Source of the DNA: Arenicola marina
Lineage: Eukaryota > Annelida > Polychaeta > Arenicolidae
Assembly (NCBI GenBank): GCA_964019135.1
Contig: OZ025257.1
Location: 23,854,352 to 23,918,351, forward strand
Direction of reading: 5' to 3'
DNA: 64,000 bases
Shown in pieces: positions 1 through 12,388 of the stretch; within the stretch, counting starts at the first letter, position 1; each line of letters starts with the position of its first letter. The notes beneath the pieces are model-generated. The model was not told the DNA's origin. It saw only the letters and a program-made list of their open reading frames with translations, and did not search any database. Made by a program: the position numbers and the translations under genes.

Positions 1-13
1 ACATGGAACATAC

Positions 14-102
14 CTTAAATTTCTCCAGGTTCGCCTTCCTCTCCTGGGGCTTGCGGTCGCCATGGAGACAGACACATGAGAATTCCCGGTTGCGTGCCTT
101 GC
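14..102 (-). CDS. DDX1: DDX1 exon E (helicase C-terminal domain, HGDRKP segment)
   Basis: Fifth DDX1 exon visible on the minus strand, 89 nt. It follows an acceptor ending in cggcag and is closed by a GTATGT donor at 13. It begins with the last two bases of a split Gly codon and then encodes 29 residues including [20 protein letters not shown] and ending EKFK. Vertebrate DDX1 has [16 protein letters not shown] at this point, from memory, so the match is close. The segment belongs to the second RecA-like domain, just after motif IV. It joins the exon at 1435-1581 in phase, giving IQAGGG then KARNREF. The following exon (CTDVAARG region) lies outside the window. Confidence 0.93.
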
Positions 103-1434
103 CTGCCGTAAGCAGACTCTCGCATATCAATAACGTGGAATACAATACCCCACGCCATTCAAGCAGCTTAATGCAATAATCCCTACATTAACGTATAACT
201 GATATCCGAATGGTGCGAAAAGTGCTGGAGTTGTCACTTACTGAAAAGGGGACCGTAACCAGCTTTTTCCCCTAAATCAGATTTGTCATTAAATTAAGTG
301 CTGATATGATTTATATCAATCTAATTCCGAGAGACCTTCCAGTCAAAAGAGATGAACAAACGGTAAGTAACTGTCATTTAATAAATTAAGCGCTGATATC
401 TTGCATATAAATATAATTCCGAACGACATTCCGAAAAAAAGGAAAACGAGTTGGGGGGAGATAACCGATAACTTTGCTTTGTTGACTGATGTGTTGCGCT
501 TATAGATGCATGATACAGTTTTTTTCTCTCTAGATTTTGATCTTCTCTCTAGAGATGCCCACACTATTTGAAAAGCATTGCTTACTGAGCTCAAAAATGA
601 GAAAAAGTATATATGTCATGTGTTTCAATGCGATTTTGCGTTACACGTGATGTTGAAAGCACTGTGAAATAAAAATGAGAATCTAATTTTGTCAATAAAG
701 ATATACCTACTAAATATATAAAAATTACGGATATGTAAATCTCCTAACAGTTTGTTTTAACGCAAAAAATATCATGAAACACATGTTAAAAATATGGCGA
801 AGGTAGGGAGGGGCCCCTCATTGAAATGTTTCTAGCTCTATAACAAGCGTGATGACATATATTTTAGCTTTCATTTTTGAACTCCGTATATCATGTATCA
901 ACTGTATCATGTATCAACTGTATCATGTATCAACTGTATCATGGATCAACTGCATCATGTATCAACTGTATCATGTATCAACTGCATCATGTATCAACTG
1001 TATCATGTATGATACTGACCAACTGTATCATGTATCAACTGTATCATGTATCAACTGTATCATGTATCAACTATATCATGTATCAACTGTATCATGTATC
1101 AACTGTATCATGTATCAACTTGCATTCATCATGTATGATACAGACCAACTGTATCTTGTATCAACTGTATAATGTATTAACTGTATCATGTATGATACAG
1201 ACCAATTGTATCATGTATCAACTGTATCATGTATGATACAGACCAATTGTATCATATATCAACTGTATCATGTATCAACTGTATCATGTATAAACTGTAT
1301 CATGTGTGATACAGACCAACTGTATCTTGTATCAACTGTATCATGTATCAACTGTATCATGTATCAACTGTATCATGCATCAACTGTATCACGTATCAAC
1401 TGTATCATGTATCATGCATTTTTGACAAGCTCAC
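103..1434 (-). other. DDX1 intron between exons D and E
   Basis: GT-AG intron of 1332 bp on the minus strand, phase 1. The donor GTGAGC starts at 1434 and the acceptor cag ends at 103. Within about 10-25 nt of the donor it turns into the 16-bp minisatellite at 887-1424. The remaining 103-886 is AT-rich sequence in which I see no gene; a 252-nt open frame at 343-594 has no recognisable product. Confidence 0.85.
887..1424. repeat. 16-bp minisatellite (TCATGTATCAACTGTA)
   Basis: About 33 tandem copies of a 16-bp unit, with interspersed variant units carrying atgatacagacc or atgatactgacc. Several ORFs of about 80-119 codons run through it in different frames because of the repeat; none resembles a protein. 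The array lies immediately downstream of the DDX1 exon D donor on the transcribed strand. Confidence 0.95.
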
Positions 1435-1581
1435 CGCCGCCCGCCTGGATGAGATAGGCCTCCATGTTGTCACAGTCCACCTTGGTGCGGCAGAAGATGA
1501 TGGCCTTGTCCATCTTGTGCTCGCGGATGGCTCTCACCGTGTACTCGCCCTTCAGGATCTTAATGGCTTCAGACAGCATTT
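1435..1581 (-). CDS. DDX1: DDX1 exon D (motif IV region)
   Basis: 147-nt exon on the minus strand. The acceptor catttgcag precedes 1581 and the donor GTGAGC starts at 1434. It starts with AA, which completes a GAA (Glu) codon whose G ends exon C, and then encodes 48 residues: [13 protein letters not shown], then [19 protein letters not shown], then [13 protein letters not shown]. The AIIFCRTK core is helicase motif IV at the start of the second RecA-like domain; vertebrate DDX1 has [15 protein letters not shown] here. Phase agreement across a 56.7-kb gap to exon C (TP|E|MLSEA, vertebrate SPEMWSEA) supports a single gene and not two fragments. Confidence 0.96.
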
Positions 1582-1639
1582 CTGCAAATGAAAGGAGTTG
1601 TTTTAGGGTTTTAGGCCGCTTTTGTGAACACAATGGATA

Positions 1640-1745
1640 GGCTGGATGGGTGAGTGGATAGGTGAATGGATGGGGAGTGGATGGGTGGGTGGATGGATGA
1701 GTGGATGGATGGATGCGTGGATGGATGAATGTGAGGATGGATCGC
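1640..1745. repeat. GGAT/GATG tetranucleotide-rich repeat
   Basis: Degenerate run of ggatggatg, gtggatgg and gagtggatg, about 60 bp inside the 3' end of the giant intron (upstream of the exon D acceptor). On the minus strand it is pyrimidine-rich (CATCCATC). A similar tract is present at 57220-57340. Confidence 0.85.
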
Positions 1746-2440
1746 GGAATGGAGGGAAAGAACAAGTCAGCGGAATACAAACAAGACATTACAAACCATG
1801 TTCAAACTGGGGTTACCGTAAGCCCCCGACTAAACCACGTATCCTCCCAAGAGGGTTGCAAAAGTCGCCAGGTGGACCACATCACATACTGGAATGGGAG
1901 TCACGTGATATCATTCCCTTCCCTCATTCGCTAGGTCTCATGGACAAGCTACATATGTCAATGAGGATTCTTTCTGTCGGTGCGACCCACCATATTGATA
2001 CGGGTCAGGGATGAAACCGTAGGCCCTGGCAATAAAGCCATCCCATCCCACATCACAAGTAGGCGTTCTGTTAAAGAATCTCGCCCTGTAAAACAGGCAT
2101 TCAGCAACCTACAGTCATCGATGACGATGACGATGACGATTTAGGAAAGCCATCTGTCCCCATCTGCGAAGAGGATAATCCAGCCGCGGGAATTCTTTCT
2201 TTTCTTATCAGTTTTATTATTATACCATTTTAATTTAACAGCAACCGTTTCGACATTTAAAGTCGGCTTTCGAAAGAAAATTCCTCGATCTGGGTCCCGA
2301 CATGTGGACAATAAAACGTGTTTTAGGGTAGGATTTACTTCTCATCGATTGCGGTAAACACGTCCTCAATTCGGCAGGAGAACTTTACTTGACGACTTAG
2401 CGAAGACATTCGTCGAATATAAGGATAAGGCGGCCGGCTG
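1746..2440. other. No gene seen
   Basis: Unique-looking intronic sequence. It includes a short (GATGAC)n run at 2119-2140. No protein similarity recognised in any frame. Confidence 0.6.
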
Positions 2441-2760
2441 CCGTGGGCGTGAGGGTGGCGGGTAGAGGGGAGGGGAGGGGAGGGGGAAGACACAGGGGAG
2501 TGAAGCCGTGGGCGTGAGGGGAACGGGTAGAGGGGGGGAGGGGGAATACACAGGGGAGTGAAGAGGTGAGGGTGGGGTGGGAAAGATAGATGGGGGTGGG
2601 AAAGATAGATGGGGGTGGGAAAGATAGATGGGGGTGGGAAAGATAGATGCGGGCATGGCAGGGAGAGGGGTGCGGGGTAGATTGAGGTGAACAGGGCAGG
2701 GACAGGGGTGCGGGCGGGGAGGGGTGGGGATTGGGGCAAAAAAAGAGGGGAAGTTGGGAG
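2441..2760. repeat. Purine-rich tract with 19-bp units
   Basis: G/A-rich region (gaggggagggg runs). It contains four near-identical 19-bp units built on gggaaagatagatgggggt at about 2575-2655 and a pair of longer related blocks (gtgggcgtgagg) at 2440-2530. The proline/serine-rich minus-strand ORFs here are low-complexity artefacts. Confidence 0.8.
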
Positions 2761-3198
2761 GGCGAGGGAAAAAATGAAATGAGGTGTTTTAGGCCTATAT
2801 TGTGCATACATGCGAAAAGACTCGGGGAGGATCAAGGGCTAGTCAACAAGATAATAGTCAAGATAATCACGAGAAAAAAAGAGACGATATCAAACGTCTC
2901 CTGGTCACTAAATGGTGATGACTGCCACCGCTGGCCATGCCTGTCGGGGGTGCGGGGTGGAGGGGTGCTACGCTAATATTTCACCTGCCAATCTCAATAA
3001 TACCGCCCCTCGCATTACGTCATCAACAGACGGAGAGCAATGCTTCATTGCTTCAAACACTGACCACGACCCGCCGCCCCTCAAGCCCCCACCCCCCCTC
3101 CGCCCGCCGCCCCTATCACCAATCCGCCTTGTCCCCCTCCCCTACCCCCTCTCCCCATTATAACACACAGACTGAAACCTTATGACCTGATAAAGACT
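2761..3198. other. No gene seen
   Basis: Intronic sequence with a C-rich stretch at 3065-3160. No recognisable coding or RNA feature. Confidence 0.55.
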
Positions 3199-3228
3199 CT
3201 CTCTCTCTCTATATATATATATATATGA
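3199..3228. repeat. (CT)n(AT)n microsatellite
   Basis: A ctctctctctct run passes directly into atatatatatat. Confidence 0.95.
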
Positions 3229-3604
3229 AAAAAATGCCTGTAAACACGGGGGGAAGCCTGATTTGACGAGAGCAAAGGCAAAAGGAGGCGTGCCTTAAAG
3301 TGGGCGGGTGGTTCGTGTAGCAGGTGATACGTCGAGGATGAGGGTCAGGGAGGGAGAGGGGAGAGAGACGGGCGGGCACCAGCAGGCCTGTCGTGCCGGG
3401 TCTATCTACAGGGCCCTCCATAACAACACCAACGGAATCACTACCATTGCAAATTGCAGCCAAGATAAAGTCGCTATTATAACAATGGTCTTTTTCGGCC
3501 TGTGGGGTTTCTTCGTGGTAATCAAAATGGAGCGACTCGGTGTCTATACAGACTATTAGTAGACAGAGGTACGGTCTGGCCCGCGCTAGTTGGCCCGCGG
3601 TATC

Positions 3605-4245
3605 ACATTGGGGCGGGATTATATGGGGCAGAATTATTACCACCCTTCGGTATTATTTGGGGCAGAACTATTATACCTCTGCGGAATTACCTAGGGTGGT
3701 ATTATCTGCGGGCGGCGTTATATGGGGCAAAACTAAACTATTATCCGCGGGCGGCGTTATATGGGGCAAAACTAAACTATTATCCGCGGGCGGCGTTATA
3801 TGGGGCAAAACTAAACTATTATCTGCGCGCGGCGTTATATGGGGCAAAACTAAACTATCATCTGCGGGCGGCGTTATATGGGGCAAAACTAAACTATTAT
3901 CCGCGGGCGGCGTTATATGGGGCAAAACTAAACTATTATCCGCGGGCGGCGTTATATGGGGCAAAACTAAACTATTATCTGCGCGCGGCGTTATATGGGG
4001 CAAAACTAAACTATCATCTGCGGGCGGCGTTATATGGGGCAAAACTAAACTATTATCCGCGGGCGGCGTTATATGGGGCAAAACTAAACTATTATCTGCG
4101 GGCGGCGTTATATGGGGCAAAACTAACTATTTTTTGCGGGCGGCGTTATATGGGGCAAAACTAACTATTATCTGCGGGTGGGGTTATATGGGGCAAAACT
4201 AAACTATTATCTGCGGGTGGGGTTATATGGGGCAAAACGCGGGGC
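3605..4245. repeat. 37-bp minisatellite
   Basis: About 14 regular copies of a 37-bp unit (core GGCGTTATATGGGGCAAAAC, then taaactattatc), preceded from about 3605 by diverged units. Variant units with ctgcgcg or ctatcatc recur in the same order, indicating duplication of two- to four-unit blocks. Because 37 is not a multiple of 3, the repetitive ORFs (220 codons) in several frames are period artefacts. Confidence 0.95.
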
Positions 4246-6882
4246 AGAGCGCGTTATATGGGACAACTATTATCAGGTATAGAGCGCGTTTTTTTTTTAT
4301 CTTCAACAGGTTTTGTTTACATAAACCTTCAAATTAAACCTTTAACGGTGCGTTTTCTTATTCTCAACCAAATCAAAAAGCTCAAAAGGTTACTGCAACC
4401 TCTTTAACAAGTTCAACCTTATTGACACTATGGTTTACATGATGACGCCATCGCGTTTGACTAAAGTTCAACAGAAACCGCAACAAAATTGCAAACACGT
4501 TTTGTTATCCTCAAAAGATTCTATTCATAATCCTCAAAATATTTAGAACGGTTTTGCTGCCTTTGAAATGGAACGCATGAAATTGGTTGTTCAACGTCAA
4601 GCCCCATCCCCGCGGGACACACTCAAAGTGTACAGCGAAAAATCTTCAAGCTCTACATCCCAATGACGTTGTCATGTCAATACAGCAAACACATCCATCG
4701 ACACACGACATCCTGCGGATAATGCTACAGGCGGAAAACAAACAGCAGTGAATTAGTATTGAATGGCTAGCAGTTCCTGGACAAACAGAGAGGGTGCCGT
4801 TATAGTGGATATCTCGTCCATCAAACCCGACACGCTGTCATGGTAACGCGATCTGCCTCGCCCCTACACGATGGATGACGTCATTTCGACGCGAGGGTAA
4901 TGCAAGGTGCTTAATTTCATGGCTCTTGCCGCGAGCTCGAAATTAAGTTGAAACACGTTCTGTTTCCTCCGACGCCTAGCGGAGAGCACACTCGCCTGAG
5001 GTCAGGAAGTACATGTAACTGACAAATTATCGATCTCCCGGCAGAGGGCGTAACGCTTACGCCATGGTCCCTCTGCCTCACGTCATATTTAGCACTCAGG
5101 AATATCCTTCATACACGAAAATGAAGATGAATCTAATTGAAGATAAATTCGTAGTTATGCATCAAATACACCACTGTTTGGCATTTACTGCGCTACTGGT
5201 ACCGGACGAATTCATTCGAGTTTTGTTAATTAGAAGGCATGTTACTTTCGAACTATATTTTCGACCGAGGTCAAAGGCATGAATCGTTTTAAATTTTGAC
5301 CGCATGTTATTTTGAAAAATGTTTTCGCTTTACTCTGCTATTGTTATCTTTCGACAACGGAATGTCCATATTTGTCAAATTCTGCACCGAAAATACAATA
5401 TTCAATCCAAACAACCCTTTCGTGACCGAAGCACCGTTGTGGTCCACCGTCAAGTGGGCGGTGACGTGGGGCAGAGGTTATATGAGAAACGAGCTGCCTC
5501 TGCTTGCAGAGTGACAACTGGCGCAGGACATTTTTGAGATTTCAAATTTTCCACTGTACAAGCCTGTACAATACTGGACATTAACTGTCATAAAATAAAT
5601 TAAACTCGAATTTCAACCACATCTTGATTGCAACAACATTGATCCGTGATCAGAGATCGACCGAATATTTTGTACTCGGGGCGTCATTGAGCGTGGCGGA
5701 CAGGTTGCCGAGCCGGACAACAAATATACTTAATAAAGATATCCGTCTGCCTTGCTCAGCCCTAAATTGTTTAAACACATTCGAGTAACTCATATGTCAA
5801 TCACAAGGTAGAGCCACTGATCACCAAACTTGCTGAGACGAAGACTTGTAGAATTGGAGACAGATCGACGGATGAGCAAGCCACCGGTAATACTAGCAAG
5901 TGGCCAGATATATAAACTTTTGACTAACAAAATCTGACCTTCATTTCACCGAACGTGTTGTTAACCAGAATAATTTAGTGTCGCTTGTGAGAACTCTTTC
6001 GTCTCAGCGGATATGTCTTACCCGGTGATTATGACGTCGTTAATCAAAAAGAGCGCGGTAGTTTAATTCGACCGTGACTACCGATTACACTATCTGACAA
6101 TGCCTATATTGGGCTTGCTTGCAAATAAAAAATACTAATATGGCTACCGTATCGACATTTATAACAATTGAGCATGGAAATAGCCAGCCCAATTCAAGAC
6201 CTCATCTGAGGTTCTAGATGAGTGAAGTGCTGCCGCCTAGTGGCATCTCCTGGAGACCGGATATCCGTACAAACAAAAACGTTTCTGGGCTCCCGTGCAT
6301 GGTAATTATCACTTGCGTTCACATCAATCCCCCATAGTCTGGAGATTGATTCACATGCCATTCCGACCCTCTCACCGTCGCATGGCGACCTTTCCGCCAG
6401 TTTACTCCAGTAATGTGCAAAAGTGCCCCAAAGCTATCACTTAAATCATAACTTGAATAGCCAGTTTAGCATTAAATACGCATTATCTCGATTTATCTTT
6501 AAAGCGCAATAAAGAACACATCACCACCTAAGTAACACATCAGCGGAATCCGACATCCGCCCCGCCAACGCACCGGGGCAGAAAGGAAGACACATCGTAA
6601 GAAATATCAAGACCATAAAAAGCGGCCGACTGATCGTGTAACTCACGAGGCCCACGCCACCAAGCTTCCATCGTCCGACAACCGCAACTGAAGCCATTGT
6701 CCGAGCCAGCAACAACCACAGGGTTTCTACAGAGTTCATCACACACGATTTGTCGCGCCCTGACATACGTTTATTCGGCTTGACCTTGGCGTCACACAGA
6801 CTGTGAATGGAAGCTTTGACCACGAGCGAATGCCGTTACTTCCGTCACGGAGAAGCCCGCTCCTCGGTGGGGTGATAGGGGG
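4246..6882. other. Unique intronic sequence, no gene seen
   Basis: About 2.6 kb of mixed-composition sequence. Short ORFs (for example 5064-5282 and 6521-6823) show no family resemblance, and I see no tRNA or transposase remnant. Confidence 0.6.
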
Positions 6883-7565
6883 GTAATGAAGTCCCAGTCT
6901 GCCCTGCTGTGAATGAGGACAAACTGCGGCATAAATGTCTGAATCTGTCCGCCTACCATGACGTGGCCAAGGACATGTGTCCGAGGCACCACATCCACCC
7001 ACCCGATCTAACCCCTTGCCATTGTAGGGCGAGGGGGGGGGGGGCAAGGGGGGGGGGGGGGTTCGTGTTCCCAAATCACGAAGAATAGATTTCTTTCTTC
7101 CCAGGTCAAGAGGAATCAAATGGACAAATGGACCCGCATACAATGGAAGGGGCGGATACATGATATCAATTGGCGATTTCCCAATTCACGGTTATTTATT
7201 ATTAAAATTCTCAGCTCACGATTAACGAAAATCATTATTTTCCTCATCCCCAGTTCACGATGAAATGAAAGGCCAGTTGCCGAGAAACGTAAATACCTCT
7301 TGCTCCCCCTCCCCCCCCCCCCTCGCGTTCCAGTTCACGATGAAATGAAAGGCCCGTTCCCGAGAAACGTAAATACCCCTTGCCTACCCCCGTCCACCCC
7401 CCCCCCCCCCCACCCGCCATTATACAGATGACGACAAGGACAACCAGCGGAAGAAAAGCCACAACTCCTCATCTGCCCTGCTTTCAATGAGGACAGACTG
7501 CGGCATAAATGTCTGAATGTGTCCCCCAACCTTGACGTGGCCAAGAACACACAAGGGGCACCAGT
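6883..7565. repeat. Pair of diverged direct repeats with poly-G/poly-C tracts
   Basis: The block at 6883-6990 (containing ctgcggcataaatgtctgaa and tgacgtggccaag) recurs at 7459-7565. Between them, 7255-7300 and 7336-7380 are near-identical copies containing ttcacgatgaaatgaaaggc. Long G or C homopolymers occur at 7029-7060, 7308-7321 and 7398-7411. Part of the block (7040-7385) is also related to 35088-35330. Confidence 0.75.
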
Positions 7566-7659
7566 CACATTCTACCCACTTGCCCTTGTACACGTGTCCC
7601 ATTAACACGTTTACAGTTGTCAACATGGGCCATTCCTGCCTCATCTACACTTGTAAAGG

Positions 7660-8150
7660 TGTGGACAATGACACAGTGGAACTAATGTGATAAACTGCCC
7701 ATCTAAAGTCGTGCAGGCGGTAATACGGACAAACAGTGGAACTAATATCATAATCTGCCCATCTATACTGGTACAGCTGGTGACAAAACAGCGGAACTAA
7801 TGTCATAATCTGCCCATCTATACTTGTACAGCTGGTTATAAAGACAAAACAGCGGAACTAATGTCATAATCTGCTCGTCTACACTTGTACAGCTGGTAAT
7901 AAAGACAAAACAGCGGAAATAATGTCAAAGTCTGCTCATCTACACATGCATAGCTTGTAATAAAGACAAAACAGCGGAACTAATGTCATAATTTGCTCAT
8001 CTACACTTGTACATCTGGTGACAAAACCGCCGAACTAATGTCATAATCTGCTCATCTACACTTGTACAGCTGGTAACAAAGACAAAACAGCGGAACTAAT
8101 GTCATAATCTGCTCATCTACACTTGTACATTTGGCAATGAAGACAAAACA
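7660..8150. repeat. 61-bp minisatellite
   Basis: About eight copies of a unit near 61 bp with conserved segments acaaaacagcggaactaatg, tcataatctgctcatctaca and cttgtacagctggta. The first copies (7660-7760) are more diverged. Confidence 0.9.
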
Positions 8151-9261
8151 GCAGCCAATGGCTTACAACAACCAGACAGGCCCGTTAAATTTAATCGGGG
8201 GTTTGAGTGGGGGGGTGGGGGCATATTGGGACATTAGAAAATGACCAAATGGTCAATTGTCGCGACAGTTCAACCGCAACTGCGGTGAGCGGTATATGCC
8301 AACATATCACGTGGAGGCCAGCCAGTTAGGATCCCGCGCACATATTATTATGTACTGTCATATGTTACTGGAGTGGCACGCAGTCCCCAGGCCGTGCGTC
8401 GGCTGCCATGAAATGAATCCTAGGGCCGTGACGCGTAGCCTAAGTTTGGATTATGAATACCGGCCAAGGTGTCAAAGAGCCCGGGCGTCGCGCCTGTCGC
8501 CTGGCTTAACCCCTACCCCCGATCCACTCACAACTAAGCCTCCCACCCACGGAGGAGGGGAAGGGATGGGGCGGGAGCCGTATGCATGCAGCAGTCCGTA
8601 GGCGAGGGGACACAAGAGCCACGCCCCCCACAGCCAGCCAGCCCGCCTGGTGGCGGTGGTGGTGGTCACAGCACAACGCATGCAGACGCCTCCTTTCCAT
8701 TTCGGCTGCCGCGCAGACCTAGGCGACTGAGGATATCTCCCCGAGTCCTGCGGATCAGTCGATGGGGAAGCGCCAACGCTGGCGGCAGCATTGTAATTGC
8801 ACCACTCGAAAGGCCATAGGCTAGTTGTTCCAACGCGGGCGGAAGAAAGTGAATTCAGCCTGTTTTCAGTTTTTTTCGCAAACATCGACCAGCTGTCATG
8901 GCCGTTTACATTAGCTGCGATCATGATGGATGTTTTTTTTTTTTAAAGTAATAATTATTAATCTGTTAATCCTACGTTACTGAGTGTCGGAAAATGGATA
9001 AATTACAAGCCAAAGACACTGGATTACGTACGTGATGCGATGATGCCTTGCAGTCCTCTCTTTGGTAAGTTCATGTGATATTTCCCCATCGACATTTGTT
9101 TATACCTTTTTTTGCCGACAGTCGAATGACCAAGCCCCCACTTCTATTACCGAAGATCATTTGCTCCCCAAATCTATGGTATCAATACTACACACGAAAA
9201 AATCGCACTTTACTAAAGGATTGATCAATTGGAAGCCATTCAGGATCATCTCATCCCCACG
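8151..9261. other. No gene seen; small MITE-like fragment
   Basis: Mostly unique sequence. The stretch 8427-8466 (gcgtagcctaag, then gattatgaata) matches the inner edge of the MITE described at 15483-15743 and is probably a fragment of that family. Confidence 0.55.
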
Positions 9262-9447
9262 CGGTATAGAGCCAATCGCTATTACAGCTTTCGGCCAGAG
9301 GAAGATAATTAGCCAATCGCCGTCACCGCTTTGGGAAAGACGAAGATAATTAGCCAATCGCTGTCGTCGCTTTGGGAAAGACGAAGATAATTAGCCAATC
9401 GCTGTCACCGCTTTGGGAAAGACAAAGATATTTAGCCAATCGCCGTG
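9262..9447. repeat. 41-bp minisatellite
   Basis: Four to five copies of a unit with ttagccaatcgc, cgctttgggaaagac and gaagata. The first copy is diverged (ctttcggccagaggaagata). Confidence 0.9.
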
Positions 9448-9979
9448 ATCAATTTTCTTCTTTCGAGATGATAGTAAAAATAGTCAAATAATAAAAGTGG
9501 GCCTTGGTGTTTGGCGCGCATGACCTATGAGGGAAGCTCTGTCAGGCCAGCCATCGTGCCGTAGTTCGTGAACCCGACTGTGCGAATGTCCACGACCGTG
9601 TATGATAAAAAAAAAACTTTTCACTCTTTGAAGGGTGAAAAGTCGTAGGGCGTATTTCATCCGTGCATACACCATCGTCCCGGGGAGGTACCGCGACCCG
9701 GTGTTTTTTAGCCCGTGTGCGCACAAAAGCGGCATAAAATCATTTCAGGTAGGAGTTAGTAATGCGTGATCTGTACCGACACAATGGTCGGCGCCAACAT
9801 GGAAGAACGTTTATGGGTTTGGTGCATTCACGGGTAATCCTATATTGTGACTGTAGCCACGCGTACCACATACAGAGCAGGGTATGCAGGATGTTCCCGG
9901 CCTGCCTCAAAAGGATCAACGTTGACCTGCACAAGTCTTGCCTGGGCAGGTGATTTGGAGGTTTTCTTACAAGATCCGG

Positions 9980-10257
9980 AGAGAAGCGATTTGGTCACCC
10001 GAGCAGAAGTTGGCGGCCGGCTTTATATCCCTGCGCGCTTGTTTGCTGTTCGGTATTTTTTGTGTGTGATGTCGACCGCGGCTCGCTATCACGTCCGCGC
10101 GCCATATAAATAAACCGCGCAGTTTTATGTTCAAATTGATGTTTTACAGACTGTCAGAGATATAAAACATATGCATCATAATTTTGGGATACTTTTAGTC
10201 TTGATTCCAAAATGTAAAAAATCTAAGATAGCGCATGTGAGTATATTGCTTTAAGCC
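9980..10257 (+). repeat. Dispersed repeat, copy 1
   Basis: About 280 bp that matches 13178-13458 in the same orientation at high identity, from agaagcgatttggtcacc through ctttatatccctgcg and taaataaaccgcgcag to gtatattgctttaa. A shorter related pair (9908-9970 and 10335-10400; tcaacgttgacctgcac versus tcaactgtgacctacgc) flanks it. No termini or coding capacity identified. Confidence 0.85.
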
Positions 10258-10838
10258 ATGCAGGTTGTGTAGCGCAGAACAACATAAACTTAGGGTAATA
10301 GATTGGCTATATCAGGACAACCTTCATCCAGCCTGGACCTCTCGAAGGGGTCAACTGTGACCTACGCACTCCTTGCTTGGGCACTTGACTGGGAAGTCAA
10401 TAATGTGAGTGTCAGGCGTGAGAATTTTGACGATTCATGTGAGAAGGACCCCTTTGCACTGGGCGTTTGTCATGCATTTAACTTACTTACGCCTGACATG
10501 GACAATCTATAACTGACCTCTTTGTATGGGTAAACAGGCGCTCCAGTCTAATGTCTATAATATTGGGGCATATAATAGCATGATTGTAGATTTTCCTTCC
10601 AAGAAGCCTAATATTTTTGATAACATTATTCCGTAGGGTCGTAGCGCCGTAGCGTCGTGGCGTCGTAGCGTCGAAACTCAATATCTGATAGCAGTATACT
10701 TCTTGACTAGTTTTAAAACCATGACCCAAAAGGTGCGATAATATATACTAGTATATATCTGGACTAGTCTCTAGAATCGCGGACACAGGAATCCAATGTT
10801 GTTGTATTGCACTGGTTGTTGCATTGGAACCATGACCC
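10258..10838. other. No gene seen
   Basis: Intronic sequence. A short run of cgtagcgtcgtggcgtcgtagcg units at 10634-10675 is the only visible structure. Confidence 0.55.
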
Positions 10839-11340
10839 CAAGAAATCCAGCATCAGGCCCAAGAAATTTCTTGACCCAATTTATCATGAAACACAACAAC
10901 CCCAATTTTATAAATCCCGGGAAATTTCTTGATCCAATTTATCATGAAACACAACAACCCCAATTTTATAAATCCCGGGAAATTTCTGGACCCAATTTAT
11001 CATAAAACACAAACATGTCATTTTAGCCTCATTTTGACCAACCCCCATTTCATTATCACGACAATGTCTTGGCCCACTTTAGTCTCGCTGTGCACAAAAG
11101 TGGCCTAAAACACAAACATACTATACTTGGGCTCACTTTGTCCAACTCACGTTTTCATTATCCTGGAACATTTCTGGACCCACTTTATCCTGGACGTGCG
11201 ACAAATTAGGCTAAATTATAGACATTATTATATTTAGCCTCGTTTTGTCCAACTCCCATTTCTTTACCCCGGAAAATTCCTTGACTCATTTTAGTCTCGA
11301 TGTGTATAAAACGTGATCTAACACATAGAAATCTTAAGTT
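10839..11340. repeat. 58-bp repeat decaying into degenerate copies
   Basis: Two and a half good copies (10858-11005) of a unit with caatttatcatgaaacacaa and caaccccaattttataaatc, followed to 11340 by strongly diverged relatives (tttgtccaactc, cattatcctggaacatttc, acccactttatcctgg). Confidence 0.8.
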
Positions 11341-11344
11341 TTAT

Positions 11345-11825
11345 GCACCAGTACTTCTGTTGCCTCTTGGACGACAATATCTATAACACTATTATATCTA
11401 TTGCCTCTTGGACGACGATATCTATAACACTATTACCTCTATTGCCTCTTGGACGACACTATCTATAACACTATTACATCTATTGCCTCTTGGACGACAC
11501 TATCTATAACACTATTACATCTATTGCCTCTTGGACGACGATATCTATAACACTATTACCTCTATTGCCTCTTGAACGACCCTATCTATAACACTAGTAC
11601 CTCTATTGCCTCTTGGACGATAATATCTATAACACTAGTACCTCTATTGCCTCTTGGACGACACTATCTATAACACTAGTACCTCTATTGCCTCTTGGAC
11701 GACGATATCTATAACACTAGTACATCTATTGCCTCTTGGGCGACGATATCTATCACACTATTACCTCTATTGCCTCTTGAACGACCCTATCTATAACACT
11801 AGTACCTCTATTGCCTCTTAGACGA
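11345..11825. repeat. 41-bp minisatellite
   Basis: About 11.5 copies of a unit containing ctattgcctcttggacgac, then tatctataacactatta. Variants (cgatat, cactat, ccctat; attacc, agtacc, attaca) mark sub-blocks. Confidence 0.95.
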
Positions 11826-12388
11826 CACATCGAAGACGTCACCACTTTGGACAACGCAACCCTTTCCTCCCTCCTCCTTGCCCTCTCTCCTGTACCCCCT
11901 CCATCCCTCTCTCCTTCCCGCCCTCCCTCCTGCCCTCATTTCTGCCGTCCTTCCCTCATTCCCGGCGGGATAACCGGGGGGGGGGGGGCGCAGGTCGGTG
12001 CCGCGGGCCCGAGGCAGCCTCGCTATCAATCCACGGCCTCGAAGTGGGTGAATGGGTCGCGGACGACGTCTTTGTGTCGCTGGGGGCATAACGAGAGGAG
12101 GGGGAAGAGAGACGGAATCCATGACAGAAGGGATAGGACTTCGACTGGCAGCATTCGATCGCCATCTGGTGTGCCACTCACCGGGGGTGATGTCAACACC
12201 ATACTAAAAAAAAAAATCAATAAAATCGTGTGCCGCTCTCCAGGACCCCCCCCCCCCCCATCGCCCCCCACCCTCCCCCACACACAAAACCCAATCGACT
12301 GACCCACCCACCCACCCATCGCGACTCCCACGACCCGATCTAGCTCAATTTGCGAACATCATGCAGCTTAATCGTACGTTTTATGGGG
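11826..12388. other. Low-complexity pyrimidine-rich sequence, no gene
   Basis: C/T-rich 11866-11960 (ccctccctcctgccct type), a G11 run at 11974 and a C-rich tract at 12246-12320. Short ORFs reflect composition. Confidence 0.6.
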
